A stretch of 64,000 nucleotides of DNA from Archegozetes longisetosus (GCA_018873245.2 JAEMBT020000102.1:21796-85795), one strand, 5' to 3'; shown: positions 11,859 to 24,111, counted from the stretch's first letter. Notes: a model not told the origin generated them from the sequence alone. Translations and numbers: made by a program.

Positions 11859-14047
11859 TTAGATTCGGGTCAGCATGTGGAAATAGTCCAGATAGGATTG
11901 ACGCAGGATTTTTATGCTCTTCCGGTGACGACCGTAAGAAAAATAATAATGAAGTGATGCAACGTGTGCACAACAGCCCAACGTTAGTAAACCATTTTTA
12001 CAACTATATATCCATGAAGTAATTGAATCTTTCCCAGACTTTAAAGGATCAAATTCAATGTATACATTGTATTTAACTGCTCTATGTCGTGATAATAGTT
12101 TTGCATGAATTAAGTTATTATCTTGTCTTGCCACTAAAGAGTATTTTCCATTTTCTGTTATATGCTGAGCAATGTGTGAAAGAGCCTGCTTCAATTGATA
12201 TGTTCCTAGTGTTATAAAGTAAAGATCTTGAAGTGTTAATAGCGGAAAATCAGGGTTAAATTCGCATAAATCAATATTTATGAAGCCACTTGTTTTACGA
12301 TCTAATCTGTTTTGCTCAACGAAATCCAATAAAGGGTTTGTAGTAAACTGCTCTCTTTCACGAATAGATTCCGTGATGATTTCTGAGAATATTACATCAG
12401 ATTCAATTGGTACAAAAAAATAGTTAAGAATCGACGCTGCAATACGACAATCTGTAGAAATATGTGGTAGGCTTTTGTTCTGAATAACTTTATCTAGATA
12501 TCTGAAATATGTTTTAAGTCTTCCAATGGCAACCTCAACTTTATAACGTAGTTTAGTTACTTTTCTAGATTTGTTTGCGTGTTCACAGGCCAATTGTTTC
12601 GAGTTTCTATCCAGAATCTCTGGCATTTCGACTTGGTATCCTAATCTCGCATTTTATTAGCTGCATCACGAAAGCCACGGTCGAAAATAAAGATGTCTCC
12701 CTTCCTGAAAAAGTCACAGAATTTCTTCTTCTGCGCTAGTTCTAACATTATCGTAGCATCATTAGATGTTGCATCGTGTGCTTCAAATACGTCAATATAA
12801 TAACTGTCTGTTGTGATTCCAACAAATGGTTTGACTAGTGGTCGTTTCTTCTGTCCACTATAAAGCTTCTTTTGTACAAAATAGTTTGAACTCTTTTGAC
12901 AATATGCATAAGTTCCGTCCCATATTGTTATTAGCTTTCCATGTGCATTTAAAACTCCTCTAGCGATTTTCGATGTGTTGCTGATTATAAGTTGTTCGCG
13001 ATCAAGGGCTTCGAATCCTATTGATCTTGGTAGGAAATCATTAACGAAGCATGTTCTTGTTTCATTGATTATTTCAACAACTTTTTGAAAAGACTGAATC
13101 CCAAATAAAGTGGCAATCACTTTAAGTGGACATCCATTTTAAGGCGAAAAAGGAAAACAGCTAACATAACTGCTGGATTGTGTGATTTCATTTGTATGGA
13201 TGGTATCTGCTGGAGAAGATCAACAAACCTTAACTTGTTGATACCAGTCAGATTTTCAGTCTTTATAACTGATATTATCCATATTTTCAAAAAGATTTTC
13301 TGGTTTGTTTTGAGCCGATTCTCTCAATATATTAATAAGATCAGTGACTTCATTTTCATTACAATGAGATTCTTTAGTATGAGTGCGAATGAGATGCTCA
13401 TGGTCAGGTTTTATAGTCTTGTCTGCTTCCAAATGTAAATCGCATATTCTTGATTCATCGCTAATCCAAATTCCATATTTCACAGGAAAATCTATTTTAA
13501 CACTTTTACTAAGTATATGAAGACTTTTTGTCACTTTAGGGCATATTAAGCGATGGCTGTGTTTTTATTGTACTGGCAATTTTCAGTGTTGTAAGATTTT
13601 GTTTCTATTTCTGCTTCAATGTCCTCTAATGTTGTATTTAGAGAAAACTGAGAAGGTGGAGTCATCACTAGATTCGCTTGATTATTCAGATGAGAAAGGA
13701 CTCCTTAATCGAAATTTTTTTACTAGTTGAGACGATGTTGTTGGAATAGGAACTGAAGTTGATGGAAATAAACTATCTGTAGGCACTGTTACTAAACTTG
13801 TACTGCCACTTGTATTTTGAGATCTCAATTTATTTAACTTGTGTCTGCATGTGTTGCACAAAAAGTCATCAAGTGTTACAGTTTTGACTGGTATATTATT
13901 GTTGTTTCGGATTTTAGCGACAATCCCAAAGTCATTTGCTGTGATCTTCTTCATTGATGTTTTCGACACTTTATCAAGTCGTTTATCGAAGCCACCACAA
14001 AACTTCTTACTAAGGTATACTTTAGACGACATATTGTGCGTATTCAA
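11859..14047 (-). pseudogene. broken DDE_Tnp_4-type transposase (IS5/ISL2EU-like)
   Basis: Four minus-strand open pieces, 14047-13682, 13534-13256, 13120-12641 and 12626-11859, run in order and look like one protein broken by small indels or stops. The third piece carries the DDE_Tnp_4-like core: WDGTYAYCQKSSNYF, then QKKLYSGQKKRPLVKP, and FIFDRGFRDA with catalytic-type acidic residues. The fourth piece ends in a SWIM-like zinc-binding pattern, CKNGLLTLGCCAHVA, with the first expected Cys replaced by Tyr. The first piece contains a Cys-x2-Cys/His pair (FLCNTCRHK) that may be a remnant of a zinc-binding N-terminus. This combination is typical of ISL2EU/Harbinger-related transposases spread through invertebrates. 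Function would have been cut-and-paste transposition; it is now inactive. Confidence 0.75.
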
Positions 14048-14764
14048 AATAATTATTTAACTCAAAGATATAATATTCTTAGTTGCGCCCTGGTAACCCG
14101 TTGTGTTCTACTAAGAATTTGATGAATTTGATGATATTTGTAAATTTCTATTCATGCCCCAGTCAAATCATGATTTTTTCAATGACAGCTTTTAAATTTG
14201 AAAAATTAGTCTCTTTATACGAGAAATCTTAATTTTATTCAATTTTTATTCATTTTAAAATTATTTTGAATATGTCTAAAATAATAAATGTTAAAAAAAT
14301 TCAAACCCCATCATTTTATAATAATTATAGAATTTTTATTGAGTTTTGAAATCATATTTATTAAATACTGCTTGAATAAACTTCAGTCAGGTTCTCAAAT
14401 AAAACATCTTAAATTTATCTAAAGTTCATCAGTCAAGAGTGTCAACTTTGCAATGAAAGATGCTTAGTTTGAAACTACTTTTCATAAATATTTTTTCAAG
14501 CTTCCTTATTAATCTTTTCATTAATTAAAATTTTTTCATTTGCAAAAAATCATATTATTTCTCATTTTTGATCAGCTAAAATTCGATTTTTCACATCTAT
14601 TTTGTTAATGTTTTTAAAAAATTGCACAAAAATAACAATAAATACGATAAAATTTAATTTTTTTTGCATTATAAATGAGTTCAATTGGTTTTTTCTCCAT
14701 GTTTTGAAAAAAATTATTTTATCCATTTTTGAGGGGAAGGGCCAATGTTATAATGGAATCCTCC

Positions 14765-15430
14765 TTTAGTTGTTACTTTAGATTTTTCTATGACTACATA
14801 TTGACTTGTAATACATCAAATTAAAGCTTATGAATAGAACTTTAACCATATGTCCAGATATTTACTATTTTTTAAATATTTCTTCAATTCAAAGTAAACT
14901 TAATCGTGTAGACATATAAAAATTTTGTAATAAAGTTTAATACTTCGAAGCAAAGTTGAGCTTTGATTGATTTCATTAATCTTGAATCGGATGTATTGTT
15001 ATCTTATTCGCAAAAACTTTATCTTTAAAGTAACCCCAGAGAAAAAATTAGGGCTATTCATATCAGATGACCGGGCAAACAATACAATAGCAATTCTTCA
15101 GTTGTAAAAACACTTCCTATCTGAGATTAATCAAATCAATCAAAACTCAACCTTGCTGCGAAGTATCCAACTTTATTACATGATGCTCATAGATCTTTGG
15201 ATGATTAAATTCACTTACATATCGAAAAATTGTGAATAACTGAACATATAGTTAAAATTCTATTCATTAGCTTTAATTTGACGCATCACAATTCAATATA
15301 TGCTTGTAATTAAAAAGCTAAACATTCAAAATAATTGTAATCGAGTATAACACCCTACAGATCGCTAATTTGGATCTAAAGATATTCAAATATCTTTACT
15401 TGTAAGAGTAACTCCACTCGAAGGAGAGTG
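14765..15430. mobile_element. second foldback element of the same family
   Basis: About 14800-15015 is repeated inverted at about 15105-15300: both arms contain 'catcaaattaaagct' next to a 'gaatagaa' stretch, and 'tcttgaatcgga' versus 'tctgagattaa' toward the middle. The spacer is about 90 bases. Outer sequence matches that of the 10.6-11.3 kb element. No coding capacity. Confidence 0.6.
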
Positions 15431-15805
15431 CTTTGTGTTTTCTAATTGCTTTTAATCTTATGCAAACTTTTATTACAAATGATTTATAAACGTCAAATAA
15501 AAATGAAACGGATTTTTGCAACACACTTTAATAAGTGTTTCATTATAACGATTTTCACATTATGTATAGTGATTTACAAAGGAAGTGATTTCTATTAGGC
15601 TTAATCCTTTAAGTACGTATGCAAAAAAGTCAAATTTTAGACCACACCCCCATTTTCGCATTTGTACGCAATATATAAAAAGTTAAATAGTACGTTCGCA
15701 TTGACTTTTATTTCCTCTCCCCAATAAATAATTTACACAACACTTAATTGTAATGAATTTTATACGTTATTTAACTAAGATCATTTATGATATAAATATC
15801 AGCAT

Positions 15806-16935
15806 GGTTGTAGTTTAGAACATGGACCATCATATTAAATCCATATATATAAACTCCGCTCCATATGAAGAGAACATTAAGGGTAGTCCGAAACGGTCAC
15901 GCTCACTTTTTTCATAATTTTCTCGGTTTTTTGTTAGTAGAGAGAATAAGGAAATGTACCCATTTCTTAGACACTTTAAGGGCTATGCCCAACAAACTTT
16001 TTATATAGCTCCTACTTGGAGTCCTCTACATATTCACGCCTCCAAGGGTTGGCCCACCCTTTTTTAAAAAGTACCCAGTATATGCTCTAAAGTGTTCCAA
16101 GCATGGCCCATATCACATAGATGATGGATGTGCCCCTCTATAGAAGGCCTTCCCTGCTTTACATGAATCAGTCAATGGGGACTATGACTCGGGAGTCAAA
16201 GTCCCAGCATCCATCGGCACATACTTCCATTGCAACGGAAGGCAATGAAAGTCAATGAAACGATTTGGTTTGGTCCTGACAGGCTCGGTTCGGTCTAGCG
16301 TGGTTTTGCTATATGAGCGTTACAATGGTACCCAACTTGACTGCATAACGTGACCTCTGACCTTGAAGCCCGTAGAACTGTGCAGGTTGACCTAACCGTC
16401 ACAAATGGGTTACCACTGGACTTGTCTCACCCAGCTGGGTTCAACGAAACCAGACGAATGACGAGTAGATGGGTGAGACAAATACAATGACACTCCATTT
16501 GTGGAGTGGGATCAGGCGAGACAGTTTTACGGAGTTTAAGGTTAAAGGTCACGTGACACATTCAAGAAGTAGAGTTAGATTTTGTGGGTACGCCTTGATA
16601 GAGGAGGTGCATATATATCAGCCATGTGACATGGGTCATGCTTGGAACACCTTTGAGCATATACTGGGTACTTTTTAAAAAGGGGCGGGCCAAACTTTGG
16701 AGGTGTGACCATGTAGAGGACTCCAAGTAGGAGCTAGATAAAGTTTGTTGGGCATAGCCCTTAAAGTGTCTAAGAAATTGGCCCATTTCCTTATTCTTTC
16801 CACTGACAAAAAAATCGAGAAAATTATGAAAAGTAAGCATGACCATTTCGGACCGCCTCCAATATACTCTCCATATGGAGCAGAGTTGATATATATGGAT
16901 ATAGTGCGATAGTGCACGTTCTCTAAACTACAACC
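15806..16935. mobile_element. nested foldback with ~340-bp arms
   Basis: The left arm (about 15806-16150) is repeated in inverted orientation at about 16590-16935. Both contain GGTTGTAGTTTAGA at the outer end, 'gggctatgcccaacaaactt', 'gtacccagtatatgctc' and 'cccctctat'-type inner ends. The ~440-bp middle is relatively GC-rich. The open frames on both strands here are by-products of the arms and have no recognisable product. Confidence 0.7.
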
Positions 16936-17022
16936 ACCACTATTGTACTTGTAGTTGATTAGTTTTACTTCTTATTCGTCGGCCAACTCTATTGTTGTAG
17001 TCACTACATTCTTGTGTATCTT

Positions 17023-18843
17023 TCAATGATTATTCAAAGCCATGATAGTACTAAAGTAGAGCCCACACGACCCACATAGTCGTTTCGATAATTTTCGCTG
17101 AACAGAAAAACAGTAGAAGTCGAACAGCATGATGGAATACTTAGTGATTAGATCAAGTCTTTTCAAAATCATGCGATGCTCGATCGATCCGAACTGCCCT
17201 TCTATTTTGACAGGAGCCGGTACAGGATCAAAATCGTTTTTCATATAGTGAATAGAAGGTGCTGAAGACCTAGGTATCGAACAGCATCTAAGGTCACGGT
17301 ACTTAACTATCTGAAGATAGTATTGACTATGTTTCACGTGGATAATCTTTCACTCCTCTCCGATTTAGTTCTATTGAATGGATAGAATTCGGTTCAACAA
17401 ACACAGCCGCAATTAGATGACCATCACTAACAGTATTCAACCACACCTCCGCCAATTGCTTGCCGGCTTTTGAAAAATTCTTTCAAGTTCGAAGTCGATT
17501 GTACGGTCATGATTGTTTAGATGGTTGCCTAATGGTCGTGTAGGAGTATAAAACCTGCAACATCGCAGCTCAAAGGAAATATACGTCTTTCAACGGGATT
17601 ATAAGCCGACTGACCATACGCGTGGCATCAAATGAAAAGCGCATCCAAGTTATAACGTTTGAAATGGCCAACTGCAGCACCGTTAGTTTTGGTGTAACGC
17701 TGGTTCTCATCTGGACTGCCATCCACTGATACTACTACAACAGGCTTAAATTCTTCCGCTTGTTTTCATTACTGGATTGAACTGAATAGTTCAGTCATGG
17801 CCATAAAGTGGACGAAGCAAGAGGCCGCCGTACTGCTGTCGTGCTTTCCGCTCCTGATGGTGATAAATGTTGGATCTGTATAGCCAATTCACTTTTCACC
17901 AATATCTAACGCAGTGTAGACTGATGGTGCCAATCAATGGCTACTCGCTACGACCCAGTCGTGGCAAGGAAGTGTGACACGATATTCCAAATGCATTAGG
18001 ATTGGCGACTGTCTGTTCGCCACAGCTAATCCCAATGGAACTTTTGACTTGTCATCTTGAGACAAGACGAATGTAGCCTGCGTCTGTAGAAGTACCGCCA
18101 AGTCCGTCAGTTGACTAACAGTCACTGATGTAAAGTGAGAGCTTGGTTACTGTTTTCGGAGGTCATTTCAGGCTCGTAATATTTTCACGAGAACCGTTTC
18201 CACATGTATTTTGCATTCACTCTTATTGGGTCGATGCGATTGGAGCCGAAGATAAGTGGCGTTGAGGCTTAACACATATCCATGCAGACGCAGCTCTTTG
18301 ACTAAATCGTCGAATGTTAGACAAGTTTAAAGTATATTGTACTGGTGCCGTTGATGAGCTGCTGCACCAATGGAGACAAAATTGACTATTGCCTTCAATA
18401 GTTGAGTCTGATCTACTACGAGCCTTGGTCGAGAAGGCTTTCGCTGGCAAAACGTCTTAATTCTTTGTCCGAACTCCCATCCTACCACAACTCTTCAAGA
18501 GTAGATCGTACCTCACTTCGTCGCTTTTGCATTTTCATTCTCACCGAGTCCAATCTCTTTAGTTTATATTGAAGAACAATCCTTTCTTTAATCACTACCT
18601 TATGTGTTTATTCCGATCTCCCGTAAGGAGATCATTATTTGAAAGCAATGATAAGGATGTAATATTTCCATTAACTTGAGCCAATCGTTTAGTAGCTCGT
18701 TCTTGATCTGGTTTCGCGATCTCACCGCTGCTATTGTTAATGGTGTTGTAATTGTTATTATTGTTAGTGGTGACAGAACTGTTGCTACTGTTAGTAGTGG
18801 AAGAACTGTTGTCATTGTTAGTGGTGGCGGAGCCTCTACTCAA
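17023..18843 (-). pseudogene. broken transposon-borne gene of unknown function
   Basis: Minus-strand pieces in several frames read in order as one protein. It begins MSRGSATTNND at 18843 with an Asn/Ser/Thr-rich low-complexity N-terminus. A basic, probably helical segment follows (KERIVLQYKLKRLDSVRMK, near 18.5 kb), then a stretch containing DPTFITIRSGKHDSS (near 17.85 kb), then VVVVSVDGSPDENQRY (near 17.7 kb). Next comes KQLAEVWLNTVSDGH (near 17.45 kb), and a C-terminal piece with QIVKYRDLRCCSIPRSS ends at 17023. I recognise the pattern as similar to long uncharacterised proteins that recur in arthropod genomes, often repetitive; I cannot assign an activity. At least four frame breaks are evident. 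It lies wholly inside the TTA-flanked element. Confidence 0.55.
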
Positions 18844-19065
18844 ATTCTGCCATTAACTGCATAGTGTTTTTTTAATGCTTTGGGCTTTGTTTTTAAGTTT
18901 ATTGTTTTAGTATTTTTCATCACTTTTTAATAGATTCCATAACTTTTTCCCCTCTCTGTACTGGTTTTATTTCGATTTTGATTGAAATGCAGTAAAGTAT
19001 GCTTCTATAAATAAATCGTATGTTTATTTTTTGGTGACATTTTTTAATCTCTACTTGAAATTAAA

Positions 19066-19218
19066 CGGTTAGATAGGGGAGGGACTCGAAAAGTACGCAT
19101 TATTAGTAAGCAATGCAAATTTTGTGAATACGTATTTATCAAAATATTAGCAACAGTCAATAAATTTTTATTGCTTACTAATAATGCGTACTTTTCGAGT
19201 CCCTCCCATATCTAACCG
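19066..19218. repeat. 49-bp near-perfect hairpin arms
   Basis: Bases 19066-19114 are the reverse complement of 19170-19218 with a single mismatch, around a 55-base spacer. The sequence includes CGAAAAGTACGCATTATTAG. The high identity compared with neighbouring repeats suggests recent origin or selection. It sits about 70 bp inside the right end of the 3.7-kb element. Confidence 0.8.
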
Positions 19219-19879
19219 TACGCTTTTCGCGTTCATTTGATCCCTCTTACCCCCTCCTCCATGACTGCGTACGCACTTAAAGGATGAAGCCTTACGAAAT
19301 TTTGGCTTAGTTATAGTAAATGTGGACGAGTATGTTCCTGAAGTCGTAGACGCATAAATTATACATGTTTGGACTCGTCTCTACCATAAGAGTCAAATGA
19401 GATCTTACTCGAGATCATCCAAAGGCAACACGAAAATTCAAATTTTTCGAACTAATAGGTTGAATTTCGATCCAAGCTTTATTTAACAAAAAGAACATAA
19501 CAAACTAAAAACAAACGTATGTAACTTCAAGGTTACTTTCATTGTCACTTTTTGACAATTTTGATCAATTTCTTCAACGTGGGTGGGTTTGTTCTTGATG
19601 TATTAAATTATGGTATTACGACACGAGACAGAAGAAAAATATCAAATGAAAATATCGAATCAATAATATCAAAAACAAAAGACTGAATGCGACTTAAGAT
19701 CGAATGATAAGATGAAAAACTCAAATGAATACCTTATAAATAGAGAAATGATTTGTTAAATCGCGAAAGTTAATAGTAAAAGAAAATTAGTTATATATAT
19801 ATTGGCAAAACTCATTCATGATATGATTTTCTCATATCATGATGATCTTATAGGGAGAGTCGACTGTCTGACCTACTGA

Positions 19880-20490
19880 CCATTAAATCTAACCGATCAT
19901 TGAATCTAAGAACCATTTGGGGATTGTCTCAACTCTTTCACGCACAATTCAAGTCGATCACAAAATATAAGTAGTGACCATTTCAGGTCCAATTGACTAA
20001 CGGAAGGGAGCTGATGCTTATTTCCAACTCAGATGATCCACAGGAAATAACCTATGGTCACTTTCATTTCAGATAATCTACGCGAGACAAAGGATGACCA
20101 TTTCGATATCAGATTACCTGCAAGATGAAACTGGCGTCTATTTCGAATCCATTGAAGTTCCTTCGGAGACTTCTAGTTTCTACTGGGTATAGGGGACGAA
20201 TCGCGTTGTTTTTATCGACAGTCATTTTAAAAAGAAATTTCACAATTCTTCCTCACTTTCTTATTGACCCATGGAAGGCAACTTATGGTCATTTTCAATT
20301 CAGTTGATCTACGAGAGAAAACGATAACTATATTCAACTCGGTTGCATACGAAAAACAAATGATGATTATTTATATCTCACATAATCTAAGGAAAGTAAA
20401 CGATGACTATTTTCAATGAATTCGGGCATCGGAAGGTAACTCATAACCGATATTGATATTTAATTCAGATAAACTACAGAAGGTAGATTA
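19880..20490 (+). repeat. degenerate ~60-bp tandem repeat, plus orientation
   Basis: Roughly ten imperfect units share a core like 'atttcaatcagatgacctacggaag' with GATGACCATTT-type ends. The same repeat, better preserved, forms the array at 55.39-56.03 kb, and the flanking sequence to the left is also related (19.88 versus 55.33 kb). Confidence 0.65.
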
Positions 20491-20524
20491 TTGACTATTT
20501 TCTTATCAAATGAGACATTAAGCA

Positions 20525-20895
20525 GCCGAAGATTTCATTGAGTTTGAAATGGCCGTCGTTTTCCGTAGGTCATCTGAATTGACAGTGGTTATCAGCTGTA
20601 TTCCATAGTCATCTGAGTTAAAAATGACCATGTATTATCTTCCGTTGATCAAATAAAGTGAAAATAGTCATCGTTCACTTTTCATATCATCTGAATGTAA
20701 AATGGCCACCGTTACTTCCCTTAGGTCATCTGAGTTAGAAATAGTTATCCTCTGTCTCCCGTATGTTGAATTGAGAATAGCCTCGTTTACATTCCCAATG
20801 TTAAATGAAGTCAAGATGGGCATCATTTATTTCCTGTAGGTCATCATAATTGAAAATGGTCATCATTTGTCTCATGTAGCTCATCTAAAAAGCCA
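20525..20895 (-). repeat. same ~60-bp repeat in inverted orientation
   Basis: Units here read as the reverse complement of the preceding array: 'gtaggtcatctgaattgaaaatggtcatc' in place of 'gatgaccattttcaattcagatgacc'. The two arrays together form a large imperfect palindrome with tandemly repeated arms. Confidence 0.65.
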
Positions 20896-22126
20896 TCATT
20901 TTTATTCTGTGATGAATTAGAAGGTGTAGAAAAATTGTGGCACTCAAATCTGTAGACTACTTTTAGCTCTAGTATTCTTTTATTATAGTTTATAAGGATT
21001 TTGTCTGCCATCCAGTCTAAGAATAGTCTACAGATACTTGCCTCTACTGTAAAAATATGAGTATGAAACCAACTCACTAAAACCTCTGTCATACAGAAAC
21101 TCAAATTAATCTTTCCAACATGAACATTACAAATATTTATTTAGTTGATGATATTAAATCACAATTTTGGAATACGTGATTCTGTAAAATGTCCATATTT
21201 TGGCAGGTCAAATGGTCGACCCTAAAATACTTATTTAATCATTTTATATGTAGTTTAGTTTTCAATCATCAGAATTTTAGTTTTGCTCCAATTCTTCTGA
21301 AGGAATTTGCTTGAATAATTTACCTACCTTACAAGGAACAAGCGCCCACTCCTGGTCTGCCTGGTCCAGTATCGGATGACTGTCGCCCAGGACGCCAAGT
21401 GTCTCGCATTTCTAAAATTTTAACAATACATCCAATAAGAAATTATAAGTAATTTGTCCTCTGAAGATAAAAAGCTAAATAATGAAAAGCTTTGATGTAA
21501 AAATTCTAACCGAAAAATCTAGAATATTTACTTTTGTCAAAGCCTATGCCTTGAAGATATATTATTGATGTTTAGCAGAAGAAGTACTAATTGAAGAAGT
21601 GACTCTAAAAGCTTAACGTAACTTTCGGAAATATGAAAATTCGCAAAAATACAAGCAAAACCAACATAAACACGATTTATTTATCACCAAATGGTTCATG
21701 TCCAAAGATGATGTGTGGCGGTTTTGTATAATCGTTCATTTGATGTTAATTTGAGGTTATTCAGCGAATTCAGCGCGTGAGTGTGTAGCTAACAATTGCA
21801 AAATAATTTAAAGTTATATAAAATAATACCTTAATGAATTACGTTGAAGGATTTGTGACCTCGAGTACCTGGTCGCATGATTAATATATTCAGGAAGATT
21901 TCAATGATGTATAAATTATATTTCTACATGAGGAACATACACACTTACGGTGAAGAAATTAAATGAAAACGGCCTCTAAGCGACAATGAAAGTGTTCTTT
22001 AGTACACATACAGTCAGCACGGAAACTAACTTTTCCTATTCAAACATCTATAAATTTTTAATGGATCAAACAATTTTGATGCGTTTTTTAATAAGTAGAA
22101 ACTCTCCCGATTAATGAAAACTCAGA
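20896..22126. other. AT-rich interior of composite element
   Basis: No gene is supported. One patch at about 21333-21412 is clearly richer in G and C than its surroundings and can be read as a short Gly/Pro-containing stretch, but there is no surrounding frame. The rest is AT-rich and unrecognised. Confidence 0.4.
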
Positions 22127-22130
22127 TTAA

Positions 22131-22605
22131 CCCTTCGTCACAACTTAACTTCTGAAAACGTAAAATTAACTGTGGGGTAAAATGTTACCCCACGTCTTCC
22201 ACGCTTTATATCTGTTCCAGGTTAGTCCGGAATGTTTTCAGAATGAAAGTTAGTCCTTATTTTTAATGTTTTCATTAATTAATTAATTTAATTCTAGTTA
22301 TTATCTGCTACAGCGTCATCAGCTGTTCAATTGCTAGTAGCGACATTACAGCGCTGCGACACATATAGTAAACACAAAGCACTGCGATATTAGGGGGAAT
22401 TTCTGTCCTCACAAAGATATGTTGCCAGAAAATAATTTTTTGAAATAAAGTTATAATTCCAAATTAATCAGGATTTTTGTGATTTATAGTCAGATATATG
22501 ACTGAGGAATAGCTAAATTTTCAAGAAATGACGACATTCGGTTGATTTTAGCGAGATTTTTAAAGTCAAACTTGGGACATTTTACCCCACAGTTGTGACG
22601 AAGGG
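22131..22605. mobile_element. 475-bp piggyBac-like MITE with TTAA duplication
   Basis: The left end CCCTTCGTCACAACT and the right end AGTTGTGACGAAGGG are perfect inverted copies, flanked by TTAA at 22127-22130 and 22606-22609. A second, internal inverted segment (GTGGGGTAAAATGT) lies close to each end. No open frame. TTAA targets with CCC-type ends are the signature of the piggyBac superfamily. Confidence 0.8.
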
Positions 22606-22689
22606 TTAAATAAAAATATTAACAGAGTGAATGAGTCAAATCAAATTTATTTAAAAAACAAGAATTTCAAAGAATTAATATCTAGTCTG

Positions 22690-23246
22690 GCCTCCAAGAG
22701 CCTCGCGAACAGATTCCAAACGACGATGCATGGATTGAACCAAATTTATAAAAAAAATCGGCACCCGGAAACGTCATACATCTTCTCACGAGAAGCACGC
22801 TAAGCATTGGTTAAATCCTGTTCAGATGTGATAAAAGGCCTCTCACTTCTCACTAAACGCTTGATCATTGACCCGACATTCTCATCCAGATTTGGATCAG
22901 AAGAAAGACTAAAAAAATTTAAGTTATTATTAAATCATGGCTATTTTATCAAAACTACCTTGGATGAGGGATAAAAATTCTTCGACATTTCCAATATTGG
23001 CTGTTATCCACTCTCTCACGTAGTTTGAACTATGTGCCTGACGGTTATTGTGCAGCAGTAGAACATTGCCGTCTTCGTAGTGTTGCGCGATATACGGCGG
23101 ATCACTCTCCTCCAGAAACGTAGCATAAGTCTCTTTGGTGAGGCGATCAACAATAAAAAGTTGACCCAAATCAACTTATTGTAGATATAAGTCGGTTTAC
23201 TAATGGCTGAAAAAATATTGATAAAATATTCAAAAATGACAGTCAA
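22690..23246 (-). pseudogene. Tc1/mariner transposase remnant
   Basis: The minus-strand frame 23169-22930 contains FIVDRLTKETYATFLEE and then NVLLLHNNRQAHSSNYVREW, which matches the region around the second catalytic acidic residue of Tc1/mariner transposases; the expected Asp of that motif is Asn here. Similarity continues weakly downstream to about 22690 through stops. The N-terminal DNA-binding half is missing. This gene is a dead fragment. Confidence 0.7.
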
Positions 23247-23666
23247 TACTCACCAACCTCTCATAATTGCCGACATCTTACGTCCCTGGGCTCTCAATTT
23301 AGTGAATTTTCTGAATTTTTATTCTCTCTCTTCTAAAATAACGGCATTTCAATTAGTCAATAAACTAATTATTAAATAATATTTATTTTAAATAATAGAT
23401 TGATTTGTTCTCAGAGTTGAAAATAAAAATTAAGACTAAATATTAACACTGGTTCAATAAAAAAAATATTACGTAAACATTGAGTTTATTTTACACCTCA
23501 ATTGAAAATTTCATGAAAACTAGAATTTTCTTCTAAAACTTTTTATTTAATTGTAGTTTTTAAAATTTAAAATATTTTATATAATCAGGGGAGTTTTTAT
23601 TCACATTTAAAAGAACCACATTAAAATTGACTTGCCCAGCGAAAAGTTATAGATTGAATAGATTAA

Positions 23667-24111
23667 CCCTTCCAAGTCTAAAATATTTTGCATACATCAA
23701 TGACTAAGATGGGACAATTTGTCTACCAATTTGAACCTTGATTAATTTGAATTTGAATGTGATTTTAGTTACGTTTCTTTCTTAGATTTGAAGAAATATG
23801 ACGATTAAGTAATTTATTCATATCAATCACAATGGTTAAACAATATTTTTGTTACCTTTTCTAAATGATTCAAACAAGCATATTTATTACACTTTTGACA
23901 TTTTCAGCAAAATGTGATTACACTTAGTGCGTCAAATTGCTTGCAAATCATTTCAATGATTTATTTATTTTAAAAACGATATTCAATTTCAGCAAAGACT
24001 ATTCAACAAATAATGTCTAAAAGTTTAACGTCAATTGATGAATGCGTTTGTGATTTAAACTAATTAAAATTAGCTTGGTAGACAGTTTGTCCCATCTTAG
24101 TCTTGGAAGGG
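23667..24111. mobile_element. 445-bp piggyBac-like MITE with TTAA duplication
   Basis: The ends CCCTTCCAAG and CTTGGAAGGG are perfect inverted copies flanked by TTAA at 23663-23666 and 24112-24115. A subterminal segment (GACTAAGATGGGACAA) is also repeated inverted near both ends, about 40 bp in on the left and directly adjacent on the right. It has no open frame, and its sequence family differs from that of the 22.1-kb element. Confidence 0.8.

Larger units (their letters stand above)
11280..14764 (-). mobile_element. DNA transposon remnant around DDE transposase; ends tentative
   Basis: The broken transposase gene is flanked by a short inverted match: AAAGGAGGATT at 11277-11287 and its reverse complement AATCCTCCTTT at 14757-14767. 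These sit exactly against the two foldback elements. The match is only 11 bp and I see no target duplication outside it, so these ends are a guess. The interior is otherwise AT-rich non-coding sequence. Confidence 0.35.
15598..19291. mobile_element. 3.7-kb TIR element with TTA duplication (Harbinger-like)
   Basis: The left end reads GGCTTAATCCTTTAAGTACG and the right end is the reverse complement of GGCTTCATCCTTTAAGTGCG, continuing to about 25 bp with few mismatches. The ends are flanked by TTA at 15595-15597 and 19292-19294. A 3-bp TTA/TWA duplication is the hallmark of PIF/Harbinger insertion. Inside are a foldback (15806-16935), a broken gene (17023-18843, minus) that is not a recognisable transposase, and a 49-bp hairpin (19066-19218). 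The element is probably non-autonomous and carries foreign or accessory sequence. Confidence 0.7.

Noticed and set aside
16469..16917. Three open frames of 69-94 codons
   Set aside because: They lie in the inverted arms and spacer of a foldback; no motif and not consistent between arms.
18676..18864. 62-codon plus-strand frame rich in Val/Ile
   Set aside because: Antisense of the Asn/Ser low-complexity N-terminus of the minus-strand broken gene.
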